64,000 bases of DNA from Agaricus subrufescens (Eukaryota; Basidiomycota; Agaricomycetes; Agaricales; Agaricaceae). The notes beneath the pieces are model-generated. The model did no database searches, had not been told where the DNA came from, and worked only from the letters and a program-made list of their open reading frames with translations. Below, one piece after another: positions 22,387 to 34,880 of the stretch. The stretch is taken from NCBI GenBank assembly GCA_029945375.1, contig CM057063.1, positions 62,001 to 126,000 of the forward strand, given 5' to 3'. The first letter of the stretch is position 1; every line of letters begins with the position of its first letter. The translations under genes and the position numbers were made by a program.

Positions 22387-23550
22387 ATGACAGGGGTGCC
22401 TTTCCGCTGGTCGCCAGTACTTGTCTTCAAAATCATTTGGCTGGTTCTGAATCTCTCCTTTTCCCCTGGGGTCGCAGGTCATGTAAAGCACAATCCTTCT
22501 CTGCATGACCGGACCATCGCTCCTCTCACCAATCTCACTCCGGAAGAACCAGATTTCAACTCTTTTGCTTTGGACGGCGCGCTCTACAATCCATCGAAAA
22601 CTTACACCCCTCTACCTTCGCTCCCATCGCCTTGCTCATCGATACATAAAGAATGTCCTACTCTTATGCAGGCCGTCAATATCACATACGATGATTGTTT
22701 GGATTCATGGACCATGTGTCATTGTAGTTCCGCGAATATTAGTTTGGATGACGCTGTGGAAAGATTGGGAAAGGTGCCGGTGGGGTTGAGGAAGTATATC
22801 GCGATGACGGTCGTTCTTCCTGCACAGGGTGATGATGTGCATGCGTATACCCTGACTAATGGTGATATTTATTTTTTTGGAGATCTGGATATGAATACGT
22901 GGGTCCATGAGGTACTTGTATATCCGTCACAATATCTTATAACGGTGATCTGATCTTCTCTCTTTAGGCCGCTCATGCTTATGATTATGCGTTTGGGGAC
23001 CCGTTCTCTGGAAGTCAACAATGGTTGGACGCTATCGAGAAAGATACATGCGCAACAGATGATTATGGTATCACCAATGCAGCAGAGGTACGAATCATTT
23101 TTTTCCTACCTAGTTTTGTTTAAATTTTTCTCTACACAATAGGAATTCGCTCAATCGAACGTACTAAAAATGTATTCACTCATATACGGCTCACTTCCTC
23201 CGGGCTGGAACGCAAATTGCATGTCCCATCAACAAGATTATTTGAGCACGCTTCCTCTTTACAATAAAACCACCCTCTTCGGAGACACTTGTGCTTCTAA
23301 CAGCAGTAAATCACCATCAAAAGACCGACCCTCAGTTGTGAGGCCTATCAAATCAAACGGCCCATTATCTAATCTCAATGCGCCATTGCGAATGAATCCG
23401 AAAGCCAATTCAACAGTTCCATCAATTTCCAGTAGTGGGCCTCCCGCGGTTACCAATAGTCCTGTTTATAATAAAAACTCGGCTCTGCCTAGTGGTGGTA
23501 GCACCTGGACATTGTCGCTGGCGATTATCTTTGTCATGTGTAGTAGATAG
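22387..23550 (+). CDS. Secreted HExxH metallopeptidase-like protein (con-13-like)
   Basis: Three exons (22387-22911, 22968-23087, 23143-23550), 350 residues. The N-terminus has a hydrophobic signal (VLVFKIIWLVLNLSF, then Gly/Ala). A zinc-protease type motif WVHEAAHAYDY (His174, Glu175, His178) is created exactly at the first splice junction: exon 1 ends at HE and exon 2 supplies AAH. Paired Cys occur in CSSIHKEC and MCHC. The last 80 residues are Ser/Pro/Asn-rich and end with the hydrophobic TWTLSLAIIFVM, which fits a GPI-anchor signal. The architecture recalls the fungal conidiation-specific con-13 family; whether it is an active protease is unknown. Confidence 0.82.
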
Positions 23551-23617
23551 CGTGGGAATATATCCGACCTGACGTCAGGCAACCCTTCCCGAGTCCTCCC
23601 TTCCTAGACCAGACGAT

Positions 23618-24362
23618 ATGATATCCGCCAGAATCCTCCAGCGCACGGCCCTCGCTGCCCGTCCGGGTATGTTGTGTTTGCATATAGTCGCCCTTTCTCA
23701 TGTCGCGCCTAGGGAGCTCTTTCATCCTGCCCCGCCGCATCATCACCAGACGGCACGTAAAAGACTAACCCCATTCACTTCACCCAAAACTCACCTCGCC
23801 TCAACAGGGCGATTCAAACAGAATCTCTCACCCCCTCCGCCAGCCAAACTATCCTCGAAAATCAACGTCTTAAGCGGCCCAGCAGCCCCCATTTCACGAT
23901 CTACCAACCCCAGCTCACCTGGCTAGGCTCAATCGCCAACCGCGTTACAGGTGCCTCCCTCAGCGCACGTGCGTCTTTCACCTTCTCTACCACACGAAAC
24001 ACTCAGGTGGCTCATTCACGTTAGTTCTATATGGATTTGCACTCGCGTATCTCGTAGCACCTACGACATTCGATAGCGCGCATATAGTCGAATTTGTCCA
24101 TCAACTCCCTGAAAGCGTCAAATATGTGGTCAAGTTCGGGTTAGCCGCCCCATTTAGCTTCCATACGTTTAATGGATTGAGACATTTGGCTTGGGATACT
24201 GGGAAATGTTTGTCTCTCCTCCCCTCTTTTCGCGTCCTCTCTGGCTGATGCAGCAATGCTTCCTGTTTTCTAGTCTTAAGCTTGAAGGGGGCGTACAAGA
24301 CCGGATATGCCGTTCTCGGGACTACAGCTATCTCGACCGTTTATCTTACATTCTTCATGTAA
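23618..24362 (+). CDS. SDH3: Succinate dehydrogenase cytochrome b subunit (Sdh3)
   Basis: Membrane anchor of respiratory complex II; passes electrons from succinate to ubiquinone in the inner mitochondrial membrane. Exons: 23618-23666, 23713-23752, 23808-23950, 24007-24207, 24274-24362; 173 residues. Family motifs: RPSSPHFTIYQPQLTWLGS, IANRVTG, then three membrane segments with VEFVHQLPE and FHTFNGLRHLAWDTGK, the latter carrying the heme-ligand His. The N-terminus (MISARILQRTALAARPG, Arg-rich, no acids) is a mitochondrial presequence. Frame is kept only if the second intron uses a GC donor (GCACGT at 23753), which has a good CTAAC branch site. Just 67 bp downstream of the HExxH gene on the same strand. 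Confidence 0.92.
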
Positions 24363-24460
24363 AAAAACTGCAAAAATGACAAGTTGCACTACACCATCTA
24401 TGATTATCAGGGCCGCATATACACATCACCAAAATACAAGAGATACACAGGACCATAAGA

Positions 24461-26056
24461 TCATAAAGTAATGATTTGTCTGACTTGAATGCCAACAACG
24501 CCCCCACCTCGTCCATCCCAACCAGGTATAGCAGCTCTGCAAACCGGACATCGAGCTACATTCTCTCCAACACCAATCATCATACCCATACTCACACCCC
24601 TCTGTAACGTCGTCTTGACAGCAGTGAACAAGCATGAGCCGCAACAGACGTGTCCACAGGGTGTTAATGTCGCGTTGGAAGGCGGGAAGAAACATATCGG
24701 ACACGTGTATTCCGACAATGGCTCCTCTGCATTTTGTGGTTGAGTTTTAGTGGTGTTGGGTGGAGATTGAGTGGGGGGTTTGGGGGGTGGAGAAGGAGAT
24801 AGCGAGAATGCGCGGGCTTTTCCTTTCCCTTTGTCTCTTTTTTTGGTTGGTGGAGGAAGGGATGATATTTCGATGATTTCGACATCGGGTGAGCCCTCTC
24901 GTTTACGTTTAGTACCGTTAGTAGTACCAGTAGCAGGAGGGGAAGCCATAGCTGTTGCTGTAGGTGCTGCTGATCTTCTCCCGCTGACGTTCGGTTCGAC
25001 ATTGACGTCGTTGATGATTTTTTGGAGGCTGGCACTTGTAACTGGACTTGCGGGCGTTTGAGTTGCGCGCCAAGAAGACGGGGGAGAAGAAGCAGGAGGA
25101 GAGGTAATGAGATTATTGAGTGAGGCTGGACCAGGTACCGAGGGATGATTCATGCTTGGGGTAGCAGTGGTGGAAGTAGACGTCGTGAAAGTAGTTTGTT
25201 GAGAAGCAGGCCCAGCAGCAGCAGCAGCAGCAGGAGAAGTCGTTGTTACAATTATAGAACAAGGATTTGTCACCGCCACAGCCATGGTCGGGGATGATGA
25301 TGAGATCATTGAATGATGTTGTCGCGGCGTTCCTACTTGAGAAGAAGACGATGTTGTAGGCTCGAGATGTCGCGCGACTTGTGATTCCTCTTCGTCTTCA
25401 TTATCTTCGTCTTCTCTGAGTTGATCTAAACCCTCTTCGTTATCGGATTCTTCCCAATTACGCCAATCGGGTCTCGGAGGACCGTGATCAGGCTGGTGTT
25501 GGCGCTCTGTGGGCTGGCCGCTACTTCCGGCGGGTTCGATTTCGGGTTTGGCTTGAGATATATCTTCTTTATGAAGTTTGCTGTGTCCTCTTGCGGTTGT
25601 GGTGGTACTGCCCTCAACTATACCCGTCGTACCACGCGCATCCGAATTACCTAGCATAATCCCAGAACGGGCTGAGAATCAAATATTATCCGAACATAAA
25701 ACAACAAGGGCTTTCTCACCGACAATTTCGGACGACAAAGTTGAACTAGCTCTTGACCGACCACCCGCCGGGCGCGAACCACCGCGAGCGCGATTCCGCC
25801 GCTTGGTCAAAGAAAAATTTGTCGAAGATGAAGACGACGAAGCAGATGATACAACCGACGAAGGTCTGGTCGTTATTCGTCGTAGAGCCCTTGGCCGTAG
25901 ATTTCGCGCCGTAGTCGGCGGTGGTAGCGGTAACGAACTGGATTCAGGATCTGCGCCTGAGGTCGTATCAGTAGTAGCAGATTCTGGTTGCGTTTGGGAC
26001 GACGAATTGGGGCCTGAAGAGGCTTTTTTGGATTGGGACCGGGTTGTTCTGGGCAT
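24461..26056 (-). CDS. RING-finger protein, probable E3 ubiquitin ligase
   Basis: Two exons (25720-26056, 24461-25671), 515 residues. The RING lies near residues 435-490: CPIC, then TPCGHVCCGSC, a longer than usual loop (about 27 residues) and CPVC, a C3HC4 order. RING proteins of this build transfer ubiquitin from an E2. The rest is low complexity: basic Ser/Thr-rich N-terminus (MPRTTRSQSKK), an acidic stretch (NEDEEES) and an IEISSLPPPTKKRDKGKGKAR segment that resembles a SUMO-interaction motif next to a nuclear localisation signal. This suggests a nuclear SUMO-targeted ligase (Slx8/RNF4-like), which is inference. An in-frame ATG at 26137 is an alternative start. It begins 98 bp after the Nudix gene stop, same strand. 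Confidence 0.85.
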
Positions 26057-26154
26057 AGCTAAGATGCTGGCGTGAAAACCCTGAACGCGCGGAGTGGACG
26101 GAGGTATACGAGTCGTGGGAATCTCAGGGGTATGCATTAGAGTGACTATATATA

Positions 26155-27784
26155 TCACAAGTTGGCTGAGGGAATCTTATCAAACTTGACCCTTCCTTCT
26201 ACCCAATCTCGAATTAGCACCCCTGCGATAGTGGTTGCGGGTGGCATCCGGAAAGGCGGTTTATCCTCTTCATTGTTACTCTGATAATTAAGTACCGCGA
26301 GGACTTCCTCTCGTGTGAACCACCTAGCATCAACGAGCTCGTTGTCCAGGTCCACTCTGATAGGATGCGCTGAATTAGCCCGCGCATAAAAGCCGACCAT
26401 GATATTCGCTGGGTATGGCTTGACTTTTCGATGAGATTTTGGTCGTTTATGGTTAGATGGATAGCATTGCTTACCCAGGGTTGACCCGAATGATACCGAA
26501 TGTCAAATATACGAATGCCTGCTTCTTCCCACATTTCGCGCATGACTGCGTCTTCTAAAGATTCCCCTGGTTCAATGAACCCTGCTAGTGCGGAATAAAA
26601 CTTTCCTGGAAATTTTCTCTGTCAAAAATCAAATTTAGCATTGGTTTTTCGGGAACAGAACAATCACTGGGTACGTGCATTGTGACCCATGACGATTTTC
26701 TCTCCGGTTTCGTCTACGGCAAGCATGATAACCACCGCATCAGTCCTTGGATGAGCATAATTATGCAATCCCTTGCTTTAAAAATATGAGTAAAGTAGAT
26801 GCGATTTTAGAGTCGACTTACCCAGAAGGACAAGGTTTCCTACCAGTATTCTCAGCCCAAGGTAACAACGTCCTACACGCCAATTTCCACCCTCCCCACA
26901 TCGAATAGGTCCTCTCGCCACAGCCTGGACAGAACTACAAAGTGTATAATTAGTATCATCATAGCCAACCGAAACAGTGAAAATTGAATTTGGAAAAATG
27001 GGAAAGAAAACGGCGTACACGAGACATACTTTGTTTCGATAATTCCAATCGGCTAGACTTCTTGCGCATGCGAAGATACCAGCAGTGAAATCATCTAATC
27101 CAGTTATCAAAGCCCTTGGTTCAGACCAATAGTAGTTGCACTCTGGCGCCGTATTCTGACTGTCCTGCAGAGTTTTCAATAATCCTTCTTCAGTATACCG
27201 GCCCTCCGAAATCAAGTCCGCTATATCCATAGCGAAGTAGGGTATACCACCTAACCTCTTGATAGCGTCAACAGCGGAGCTCGGGGACGAGAACTCGGAT
27301 GTAGGAAGAACACTTAACCCAGCATCATCACCGTTGTTCCTCTTTTCATACATCCCTAAAAATGAGATAGGAAGACTTTCTGGATGGTGTCTCGCACTTT
27401 CCATAACCTTGGTCGATGAATCATCATCCGCAATGCTCTCTCCAACTTCCCGTGCTTGACCAAAAAAAAGTTCCGGACCAAGAAAAGGTCTGACCTCTAT
27501 CATGGATAAATACGCTATTTGGATGCCCGAACCCGGCACCGAAGAAACCAACGGTTTCCCAGTGTTAAATAGGACCCATTTAGTTTCAGGAAGGGTGATG
27601 ATTGCGTTAAGGAAGTGGTGGGAAGTGCGTAGCCAGGATAGTCTGTTCAATGGAGATCCCCCGAACATGTTGACAATTCTGCCCAACCGAATACAAGAAA
27701 AAAAAACAGAATGAGAACTGGAGAACGCTGACTGATTAAGTTAGATGTTTTTACATACGGCTTGTTTGCCTCTGTGGTGCTCAT
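26155..27784 (-). CDS. NADH pyrophosphatase, Nudix family (Npy1/NUDT12-like)
   Basis: Hydrolyses NAD(H)-type dinucleotides to mononucleotides. Exons: 27759-27784, 27030-27678, 26822-26934, 26679-26775, 26475-26618, 26155-26418; 430 residues. Order of domains fits the family: N-terminal NUDIX-like part (FGGSPLNRLSWLR), zinc ribbon (FCPGCG ... LACRTLLPWAENTG ... CPSG), the KGLHNYAHPRTD block, and the Nudix box GFIEPGESLEDAVMREMWEE with the metal-binding REMWEE, then GQPWPYPANIMVGF. The C-terminus (SANL) is not a standard peroxisomal SKL signal. The intron 26619-26678 needs a GC donor (GCACGT) to keep frame. The first exon is 26 nt. Confidence 0.92.
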
Positions 27785-28409
27785 GATTGTTGGAGAATTC
27801 GCGAGGGGAGGAAGGGAAAGACATGTTATCTGGTCAGCTTAATCATAAGTCGAGTGCGGATTTGATGTCGGCCCGAGGTCACCGGCTTATTGAAGACCCG
27901 CTGATCCGGGTGGTTATACTTATCGGTCTTGTACCCAGTCATTCAAGCCCTAGCCGTCATAGGGAGTTCATTCTCAAGACAGTGGTCTATATCGAAGTGA
28001 ATGCTATCACTAGTCAATATGCCTGTCAATACACTCCTTGCAGCTAGACAACTGAGCAACTTTGCACTGATTTTGCACTGGTGTGCGCATGAAGGGGAGG
28101 TATTTTTCAGCCAAGGAAGTGACGAGAAATTGACGATAACCGGTCGTCATCGAGTGAAGGTCTTGTCTTGATAACGATATTTCCTAGTTTCTGACAACTA
28201 TATGCAGGATGTGTAGATAACAAGAAGCGAGCCCCATTTTAATGACCAGGGCTCTCATCCGACAGCAACAAGACGCCTACAGTGCGTACTCTATCGTATT
28301 GAATTGAGTAATAGGCGGTATGACTAGAAGATGTATCTTCTGTCTCAAAGCTCATATCGGCGGAGTCACCTGTGTGACTGTGACTGCAGTCAAACTCTCC
28401 CTAGAAGAC
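27785..28409. other. Divergent promoter region
   Basis: Shared upstream region of the Nudix gene (-) and NACHT copy 3 (+). No coding evidence; the frame of copy 3 stays open to an earlier ATG at 28320. Confidence 0.45.
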
Positions 28410-31177
28410 ATGTCGAACACGCCGCCTTGCTCAGAAAATCAGAGCCCTCCTTCTCTGTTGCTGAACTCAACTTCTACGCCAACATCTGCACAGCCCGTCG
28501 ATCAAGTGGGTCACCCGAACCATTCATACGCTCAGCTATCTGCCCAATTCCAGTCACTTCAGTTTGCCCAGGGTCCCTTTCTTTCGCCTCATTCTGTCAC
28601 CAATACTCCACATGTCGCCCCTGCGGAATCTCCTCCAATTTACTCGCTTCCGAGCCAGCAGCCTATTGATGGCTCCGCTGGCATACCTCGGTATCCTCTT
28701 CCGCCTGCCCATACACACGCGTCAATTCCTCAGGGACCAATCGTAAGCCGTTCCTATGGACCTCTGAACCCATTTTTAACTAACATCTCCAACGCTGACA
28801 GTACTACGGCCAAGGCATGTTTAGTGGTTCCCATAATTTTTCCCTATACGGCGGTACGTTTATTGACAACGGTACCACCTCAGGCAGCTGTAAGAAACTT
28901 CTGGTTTTTATCAAGCTATACCTGCATTGACAATCGTCTTCTTTGTCAGTCATGAAAGAACTTCTACAACACACACTTATTGGAGCCGAATTCGACTCTT
29001 CTGACCGTGATCCGCCTCCTCGATGTCATCCCGGAACCAGGCTCGCAATCTTACAACGATGCCTAGACTTCATTGACCAATGTCATGATGAAGAAAAAAT
29101 GCGTTGGGTAGTCGGTCCAGCCGGTGTAGGAAAATCGGCAGTCGTGCAGATCGTCGCTGAAAAGGTCCCTGAAGGCATTATCGTTGCATCAATCTTCCTT
29201 TCTGTCAATGGACGACAAGATGGAAGTAAAACTATTGTTACCATTGCCTATCAATTCGCTGTCAAATGTGAACCATATCGTCACTTCATCAGAGACGAAA
29301 TCGCCAAAGATCCATCTCTTGCTCGAAAAGCGTTATCGGTGCAGTTTCAGAAGTTTATTGTTGAACCGTTCGTTCATCGACGCCTTTTCGACTCTTCACG
29401 CCGATTTCTCGTACTCATTGATGGCCTCGACGAGTGCGATAACCTATTCACCCAACAAGAACTCCTCAGGCTAATCTCTAATTTCTGCCTCTCAAGCCCC
29501 ACCTCTCCCATTGCGTGGATCGTCGCTAGCCGCCCAGAACCTCACATCACCTCTTTTTTTGATGACACCAAAGTCGCGTCGGTATACACTAAAGAGGAAA
29601 TGGTAGTGGATTCAGAAGAGGCAAGCGAGGATGTTCAACGATATCTCCGCGACGAGTTGAACAAGATCAAACTCGCATATCCTACCCTCCAGCGTAAACG
29701 GCAGTGGCCTTCCGAGCACCAGTTCACAAAAATTGCTACGGCTGCATCCGGGCTATTTGCCTATGCTTCGACAGTGGTCAGATATATCGGTGATCCACTT
29801 TATGGAGATCCAGCCGCTCAACTCGATGATGTACTCGCGGCCATTGATGGAGGTCCAATGGATGACACGTCAGGGGCGGATGGACCGCTGGCTCAACTTG
29901 ATATTCTCTACGGAAGGATTCTCTCCCGGATTCCCGAGAAAGTTATGGTCAATACCAGAAGACTCCTACTACTCTCTCTGGGAAGTGACTGGAGTGGGGA
30001 GCCGCTGCGTATGCAATGCAATCTATTGGGTTTTACCGAAGACGCTACTTATGGTGCTATTCGTCATTTATACTCCGTCGTGAAGATCTCCGATCCTGAG
30101 AAAGCCGATGACGAGCCTATCGAATTTATCCACAAGTCATTTAAAGACTACCTACACAGCTTTGAACGGTCTGGATTTGCAAAATATGTCTACACAGCCT
30201 CTCGGGAGCTTGCGAGTCAAGCTGCTTTGCGAATCGCTCAGGAAGTTCATGCTTTTGAGGCTGGGGCCGATGGAGTTATGTCATGCGGAGCCACTGGTGA
30301 TTTGAAAGGCGACTCTAGTATTTGTAATGTCATCGCGCTTTCCTGGCCGGGAGATGAACGATTTGCAATGACCGATGAGGAGCTCAGGTTCAAGTTATAC
30401 ACAGACTCTATGGACTACCTCTCGTCGAATTTTCGTAATTTTCAAGATATGTTTACCTTTCAATTGTTAACTACGCGCTTTGCTTCGCCTGGATACTTTT
30501 TCCCTTACGATGAATTGCGATCTTGCGCATTTGTGAGTTGTTCTTCTACATCCTATTTATACGCCATAATGTTTGATATCCTCCTTTTTCAGGGTGAACT
30601 CCGTTCTGAGCTCATGGAACTTGGTAAATTTAAGCAGGTGCCACTTCGGGCACTGGATTATGCGGCAATCTGGGGAGAGATTGATTTTAGATTTACAAGT
30701 CCTGTCGACAAGAATATCCCTCTATCTTATCCCTTCAATGCGTCTTGTCGAGTAAGCATTCGATACTGTTCATCTCATCATTGTCATGGCATTACTAAAT
30801 TCCATACTCTAATGCAGCACGGAAATTGGACAGTGAATGATTCTCAACAAACGCATCAGTCAACCCTGTTTTACAGGTGGGAAGTCAAGGCTTCTCCTCG
30901 AGACCCTGTGGATATCCCTCGGTTCAGTGTCACTTCATTCAGCAAAACTCATTCGCAATGTTTTTCGTTTTATTCAAGCAATTGTGTCCGGTGTAGTTTT
31001 TGCTTGCAACGTCTAGCTCGGTATATTATGAATAACCCGGATCAAATGGTTACTGTCTTCATTGATTCAACTGAAATGTGTTTTGTAGAGATGTCGTTTG
31101 TAGATCCGGAAGATGGGGTGTCGCAGTGGAGGTACCAGTTTCTTCATTCTGGACTCCCGGCGTGTGGCGTAGCATGA
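28410..31177 (+). CDS. NACHT-domain NTPase (NLR-type), copy 3
   Basis: Exons: 28410-28742, 28802-28889, 28950-30532, 30593-30751, 30818-31177; 840 residues. The N-terminus is a Pro/Ser/Gln-rich tail (about 110 residues), then FSGSHNFSLYGGTFID, the short beta-like motif common before NACHT in agaric proteins. NACHT: DPPPRCHPGTR, P-loop GPAGVGKSAV near residue 196, Walker B FLVLIDGLDEC, WIVASRPEPHI, FIHKSFKDYLH. The last two introns are 60 and 66 nt, multiples of three without stops, so the reading frame also stays open unspliced; their GTGAGT and GTAAGC donors and CAG acceptors support removal. The C-terminal 300 residues do not match copies 1 and 2. An upstream ATG at 28320 is an alternative start. 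Confidence 0.88.
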
Positions 31178-31247
31178 TAGTGTACTTGTTGCATTATCCT
31201 AGACTCCCACTTTTTATCGCATCTCTCTTTTCCTGTATGATTGTACT

Positions 31248-33444
31248 TCAGCTTTTCGTTCGCCCAGGTACACCCTCTCCCCGAAATACAATCAATGACA
31301 AAACCGCACCGGTCAATCCAAATGCACAACACGTCCATTGAGCTGCATGATAACTCTTCAACTGATCCTCTCCTTCGCCCAATCCGGACTTTACTCGATT
31401 AAAGACGACAGTTGAGATAGTCACTCCTGTCGAAGTTCCAATCTGCAGAAACCGAGTATAGCACGAGAGAGAAATCAAAACATCGTAATAACAAGATAAT
31501 GAGATAAACTTACCTCAGTCATCGTCTGAAATAGAGCACCAGCTAAACTCTGTTCATGGGGTAAAGATATTTTCGCGACATATAGCGTCCCAGCCGTATA
31601 GACAATATCTACACCCAAAACAGAAAGAAGCATGGCCGGAAAACAGTACGCCCAATATATGACCTTAGGGTCTACAATAGCGAAGAGCAGACAAGCCATT
31701 GCAGTTCCAAGGGTTCCCATAGCTAACCGGCTTGAGCTAATTGAATGAGATGATAGAAGAGTAAGAAGAATCTTACTGGTGAGTACAATCATAGAAACGT
31801 GGTTCGCCATGAATCCAACGAAAGCATTACACATCATCCCAACAATAAACATTGGTATAGTGCGGATGACGGTTTCCAGTGGTGTGAGTCCAACATAGTT
31901 CTGAAAATAGAGCTAAAACAAACAGGAAGGATAAAACAAGAGGCGACAAAAAAAGCATTAAAACGTACTTGAACCCAAAATGTCCATGCGATAAACGATG
32001 ACCAAGTTAACAGAGCAATAGCCATCATCGCCGTAAATCTTCCGTTCGCGCGAGCCCAAAGTGACACTTTCATTAACGGAGGAGGGAGTCTATTCAAATA
32101 CCATCTTCCACTCCCTATTTGTTTTTCTTCATCCTTTCGGTGCGATCTGTTGATTTGTGCTTTCTCTAGGTACCACTGCCACCAGGTGAATACTCCAACC
32201 AGAAATACCCCAACGATCAGGAGAGCGATGATGTCTGACCCCAAGGAACAAAATATTAACCTGCTATACCAAAAGCCGAGTGAAGATGAACGTACAACTC
32301 GTCGCCCAGCCTTTCGGCGCTGTTTCACCCTCACCGAGTACAAATAAGATAAACACCAACGCCACTGTGATCACAAACGCGCCTAGCCAATCCACGCGCC
32401 TTGCACCAGCAGCATCCTGATTTCCCGCTTTCCACGTCCGATCCTTGTCAATCGACAGAAAACCGCCTATAGTACAAAAAATGTTCACAGCCGTGAACAA
32501 GAAGAACGATGACCTCCATGTCTTTCTATGTGCAAAATCTAATCAAGAATAGGGAACGATAGTTCACTAGGACATACGAGGTTTTCTCAGTTAGTGCACC
32601 TCCCGCTGCTGCCCCGAAAGCTGCACCAACAGGAGCACCAGCTGCGAAAGTGGCGAAGGCAAGTGATCGAGATCTCCCAGGCGGAAATGAATCAGCGAGG
32701 ATCCCTAACTTGATCATATATCAGAAACATGTCAATCATGCGGACCGGCTAGAAGGAGGGAAAACGTACCGATGCTGGAATAATGGCGGCGGGCCCGATT
32801 CCTTGGAAAGCGCGTAGTATAATGAGAGCTAAAATGTCTAATGAAATTATGATCCAGCGAGGATGATGAGTGACTAATTTACTAGTGTCATTGAGGAATG
32901 TGACATACTATTTGCGAGTCCACAACCAAGTGTAAATGCCGTAAGGAGAACCGTCCCAGTTAGGTACGCCTTTTTGCGTCCATAAAGGTCGGCCAATCGG
33001 CCACAAAGAAGAAGTAAGCATCCCTTGATTGTATTCAGCTCAATGCCTGATTATGGGGGAGACACTTGATGGCAATGGGCTGAGTGAACGCACCGCACTC
33101 AGTGGATAAGCAGACACGATCCATTGCAACAAACTTGGGTCAGCCTGAAATTCTCTACCAATGGCTGGTAGCGCGATTGATATAGATGTACTATTTCCTA
33201 TCTGTGGTGAAGGATTATCCGATAGATGAGTGCAGGAGCAGGGCTTGACATCTGGAGGACGCACGTTAACGACTAAACTGAGTGTTACGACGAGAACTAT
33301 TGCGATGGCTTTGATTGTACTGCGTGGGGGCGTCACGTCGTCATTATCTGACTGGGGAAGAGGCGAAGGAGATAGTTTCGATTTGGGAGAAGGCGGATGA
33401 GATTTACTCTCCTTTGACGACTCTTGTGGTCGTGGTTGGTCCAT
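31248..33444 (-). CDS. Major facilitator superfamily transporter
   Basis: A multi-pass plasma- or organelle-membrane carrier, drug:H+ antiporter type by sequence style; substrate unknown. Nine exons: 33265-33444, 33094-33201, 32909-33023, 32770-32837, 32578-32708, 32296-32525, 31969-32234, 31514-31912, 31248-31442; 563 residues, all phases consistent. Signature motifs: IALPAIGREFQADPSLLQWI, motif A GRLADLYGRKKAYL, LRAFQGIGPAAIIPAS (motif B region) and LGALFQTMTE near the end with a Pro/Gly-rich ALPHEQSLAGA type segment. About 13-14 hydrophobic segments are visible. A possible 40 nt intron inside the eighth exon would break the frame, so the 13-residue insertion SKILLTLLSSHSI is kept. Its stop is 70 bp from that of NACHT copy 3 (convergent). 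Confidence 0.9.
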
Positions 33445-34880
33445 GTTTGCTAATTGTATCGGTAAAAATGGATTACGCCCACAAAGTCCAAGCAAACATA
33501 GATGACAGTTTATCGAGGTTTGTGGAGAAAGTCGAAGAAGAACCACATCCGTCACATGGTGCTAGTGTGAAAACTGGTGAAACTTAGTTGGGAAAGGCTT
33601 AGAGGGTTCTCAACTTTAGCGTCTTGTGGGATGCCACACTTCGTGAACATTCGGCTGGATCAAAGAGACAGGTCTAACTAAAACAGACATTCTCTTCTCT
33701 CCTAAGACCTCTTCGTAAGTTCGACTCTCTCAGACGATACTGCGCATTCAGATCATTCTCTAGTTTTCGTTTCAACGCAATCAGGAAAGTAAATCTTGCC
33801 AGATTTTGGTTCAGATACAATAAATTCAACGAGCGCTCAATCTTTCGGTAAAGTAAACCGCGGCAAAGGAGCGCGAACTGAGTGCTCAGGTACAAAACAA
33901 ACCGACGCACCTTCGTCGATCTTGATCACAACAATGTGAGTCTTTGTCGAAGAGGCACTCCTGCTCCGACATCACCAGTTCCGCCGGCAACTTACCCGAA
34001 GGGAGACCCACTCCGTCGCTAGTTTTGATTGACCTGCCTCCCCATTTAGGTAACAGCTCACGGTCACCGGTTTCAATACACATATCTGTGAGAGCTTTCA
34101 ATGTTCATTACGAATGCCCAGTCCAACTGTAAGCGGAATATTTAGTTGGCTAAGTGACTGTTATACTAAAAAGGACATAACAGAAAATCTCATAATATTC
34201 CGCCACCGACTAGGATATGTGTTCTAAGCGCAATTCAACATCAAAATTCAAATTTAAAATTCGAGGGCGCAGGGTGTAGATCAAAGGAGTTGTTGATTGG
34301 AAAGCCGCATGAGAAGGCATAAATCTCTCTTGTTTGTCCTTCCTCTCTCAACATGTTTCAAAAGTACCCTCAGTAAAACTCATCCAGTGTCATTGCATCG
34401 GGAAAGGCCAAAGTCTCCTCAGGAAGACTCATCCAGTGTAATTGCGTCAAGAAGGGCCAAAGTCAACTTTAAACCCTTAATAATATGATATTCCAAAAGT
34501 ACATCTCAAGCCAGTCTCTACAGACAATGTCAATATACCAATACTGATCGCCCAGCAACACGAGGAAAGAGAGAGAAAGAAAAGAGAAACGAAGGAATGA
34601 ATGGCGCTATTAAGTGTAGCGAAAGTTCAAGGAATTAACAAAGAGTAAAACAGTAAAGAAAGTGATAGCATTGCGACTGAACAAAACCCGGTTGATAAGG
34701 ATAGTTAAATATGGTAAAGGTTGGGTGGATGAAGGAGAATATGGGTTGTGGTTGGGGGTATCTCGAATAGATCTTGAAGCCTTGAAAAAGTTTAGAATTT
34801 TAGTCATCGATTGGAAGATTTTAGCTCACATTTTTCGTCACTCTGAACACAATGCACCTAAAAAAGAGAAAACGAAAGCC
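33445..34880. other. Gene-poor region
   Basis: About 1.4 kb with short frames only. It includes the 49-bp tandem repeat listed separately. No exon chain with family content was found. Confidence 0.45.
34378..34464. repeat. 49-bp tandem duplication
   Basis: ACTCATCCAGTGTCATTGC at 34378 is repeated as ACTCATCCAGTGTAATTGC at 34427, and both run into GGCCAAAGTC. Roughly one and four-fifths copies. No coding meaning is evident. Confidence 0.75.

Noticed and set aside
24664..25035. Overlapping frames in the RING gene region
   Set aside because: Alternative frames of a low-complexity coding exon; the RING motif fixes the correct frame.
31754..31793. Possible 40-nt intron in the MFS transporter
   Set aside because: Too short for this genome and its removal breaks the frame, whereas reading through joins two phase-0 junctions.
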